In this document: in pieces, positions 62,049 to 64,000 of the stretch
How the letters are laid out: each line of letters begins with the position of its first letter
How positions within the stretch are numbered: the first letter of the stretch is position 1
NCBI GenBank assembly: GCA_021029095.1
Contig: JAJOHG010000008.1
Coordinates: forward strand, 682,001 to 746,000
Reading direction: 5' to 3'
DNA: 64,000 bases
Source of the DNA: Phellopilus nigrolimitatus
Lineage: Eukaryota; Basidiomycota; Agaricomycetes; Hymenochaetales; Hymenochaetaceae
The notes under the pieces: model-generated
Told to the model about the DNA's origin: nothing
The model's database searches: none
What the model saw: only the letters and a program-made list of their open reading frames with translations
Program-made: the position numbers and the translations under genes

Positions 62049-64000
62049 CGCTTGTCGTCGCTGTCGTCAACGGTGAAGACGCTTCGAAATGACAGGGAGG
62101 GCAAGAGAGTAGGAGCGGCGCGGAGCAGCATTTCGTATGTCAAGGCGGTATTTAAGTAAAATGAATGAGTCGACCGAATAATCAGCGTTGATGAGTTGAG
62201 GAGAAGCATATCAACCGCGTGACTGGCTGCTTATTCTTAAAATAGTAGCTTCATTACCACAAGCGGCAGCAAGTGACAGCAGAACGCATGGATGCACTTT
62301 CCAGAGACAGAAATATCAGATCTTTTTGCCATCCTCTTTCTTCTCTTTCTCCTCATTCGCCGTACTTGCCGCATCTCACAGCGTCCCGGAAGCGTTTTTT
62401 AAATATCTGGCATCACGCGTGTTCTTCACCTGACCTGCTTTCTACCACAAAGTCGATCGGCGATCAAGCCCACCTTGATCATGGTGGCTTAGTAATAAAT
62501 AAATAAGAACGCCCCATTTGTGAACTATCACAGGTAAGTGAGTACTTTAGGCGGTTGTAGGGTTTTATCTTCGGTAAATTGAAAAATAAGAAAAAAGGCA
62601 GAAAAGACACATGTGTTCGGAAAAACTGAAACCACGGCTATACAGCACAGCAGCCAGGGAACCCGAAATTCTTTGTAGGCGATAAGAAATACCGTCATCC
62701 ACACGAGTACGAGATGGACAGCTCATGGAAAACAAAACACTCACGGGAGCTTGTGTCTTCTGCAATATAGACTTCCCGTCGGCTTCATCGCTTGAAAGTA
62801 GCACGCTGAGTAGAATGTCTATTACAAATGTAGGACATTATAAGCGCAAGTCAACGGAACTTGGAATTCTCTTCTCCTTATGCAGTACGAATATAATGAG
62901 AAACTTGATTACCGATTCACCATTGGTGCCACGTTTAAGAACAGCCGATGCAAAAAAAGACGCCGTCCTCCTCTTGGCGAAAAATCGAAAGAAGCTGTTG
63001 ACGCCCATCCCGAGAAAATTTCGCCAGTAATAGACGCGTCCAGTACATGCATGACAAGTATCTTTCACCCGGCTCCATGCGGCGAAGGTATGAAACGAAG
63101 TTGAGCTGTCCTGACCACCATATGCCCGGACAAATAGCCGGAGCTGTCTCAGGTCTGCAATGCGTTCGTCAGGAAGACGCGTAATAATTTCACAGTGACA
63201 TTGATACAGGCCAGTAGGACACGTGCTAGGGCCACTCCCTGCTAAGCGTCTGGCGACGAAATTTCAAGAGCAGAGATAACCGAAGGAAAAACGCAACTGC
63301 GATAGCATCTGTCGAGCATGAAGTTGACAGAATCTCCGAGGTAATGTGAAAAATATCGTGCAAGAATCTGAGCTGGGTAGACAGCCGAGCGTATCAGGTC
63401 GACTTAAAGGAGCAACAGACGGAAAGGTATGATAACGGCGGAAAGAGCGCGGACAACTTGAAGGACGAGAAGAAAGCCGCTACGAGGCTTTCATTGACTG
63501 AGGAATCCGAAGGAAGCTTGAATCACGCGGCCAATAAAGTGATGAGAGAGGGACGAGTTTCTTTGATTCGGACTTGTTTAAAAGCGAATATTCTCCTTGC
63601 ATTCTTGAGACAGCTGTGAAACCGAGGAGCAGATTCAGAAGGTTGATTGGCAAGAGAATAAAAGGCGAGACGACGCGTGAGGCCGATAAATCTCCGCTAC
63701 GAAAGGCACAAACATCGGCTTAGCGTCATGAATGGCTTGCAGTGTACTTCGTAAAAGTCAAAGAAAGAGAGGCCGGCTGGGGATGCGTATCTGTCAATTT
63801 GCGTGACGTGAATCCTACATATACTTAGCTCACTAGAAAACCGAGAATCATATGCTTACCGATATTGTCTTGCATAACGATGCGTCTCCGGACTCTGCCC
63901 TAAATGCTGCGATCCGGACTTCCCTCAGATAAGCTTTTGTATTATGCTGCAACCCTGTCGTAATGAAGTTTTTGATTCCAATATGTAGAAAACGATAGTC
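62049..64000. other. Upstream of beta-glucosidase; no gene seen
   Basis: Nearly 2 kb to the window edge. The first few hundred bases should be the GH3 promoter. Open frames at 62273-62506 and 62725-63104 overlap on both strands and lack domains. Nothing is recognised from 63100 to 64000. Confidence 0.4.

Overview
The window is nuclear DNA of a basidiomycete fungus, most likely an agaricomycete. Almost every gene is split by many short GT-AG introns of about 45-70 bases. The gene set also fits: a chromodomain Ty3/Gypsy element, an expanded F-box-like family, a secreted GMC oxidoreductase with a GPI-type tail, and a GH3 beta-glucosidase. Exon joins were built by hand; reading phase was checked across each junction where coordinates are listed.

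Layout. 2-3276: 3' part of an uninterrupted Ty3/Gypsy chromovirus pol with its 3' LTR, abutting the tail of a decayed WD40-repeat gene (3207-4659, minus). 5181-11920: three housekeeping genes, a USP-type deubiquitinase (minus), the Fe-S assembly WD40 protein CIA1/CIAO1 (minus) and histidinol-phosphate aminotransferase HIS5 (plus, divergent from CIA1). 12394-21715: three tandem minus-strand copies (A, B, C) of one multi-exon F-box-like gene; B has a nonsense codon and a lost exon, C has a CA insertion and a 269-bp foldback element inside it. 22067-25745: a sterol-regulatory bHLH membrane transcription factor (SRE1/SREBP type). 27054-29402: a fourth F-box-like copy (D), plus strand and apparently open. 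30365-32918: a MYND zinc-finger protein bracketed by two TA-flanked inverted-repeat elements (29753-30187 and 33099-33744).

35437-45128 (plus): GPI-type GMC oxidoreductase, sphingolipid delta-4 desaturase, DJ-1/PfpI protein with an 11-nt microexon, and a GNAT acetyltransferase with a long acidic tail. 45786-49233 (minus): NatA auxiliary subunit NAA15 in 16 exons, divergent from cohesin regulator PDS5 (49732-54674, plus). 55007-56705 (plus): LanC-like protein with a 14-nt exon, convergent with a GH3 beta-glucosidase (58054-62048, minus). The last 2 kb shows no gene.

The genes do not form one pathway or an obvious biosynthetic cluster. The housekeeping blocks (5-12 kb and 40-56 kb) are dense and orderly. 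The 0-5 kb and 12-35 kb stretches are dynamic, with a retroelement, miniature inverted-repeat elements, a foldback and a duplicating and decaying F-box family. I found no rRNA, tRNA or CRISPR array. The most notable finds are the F-box copies caught at different stages of decay around SRE1, the foldback inside copy C, the microexon and the two MITE-like elements flanking one gene.
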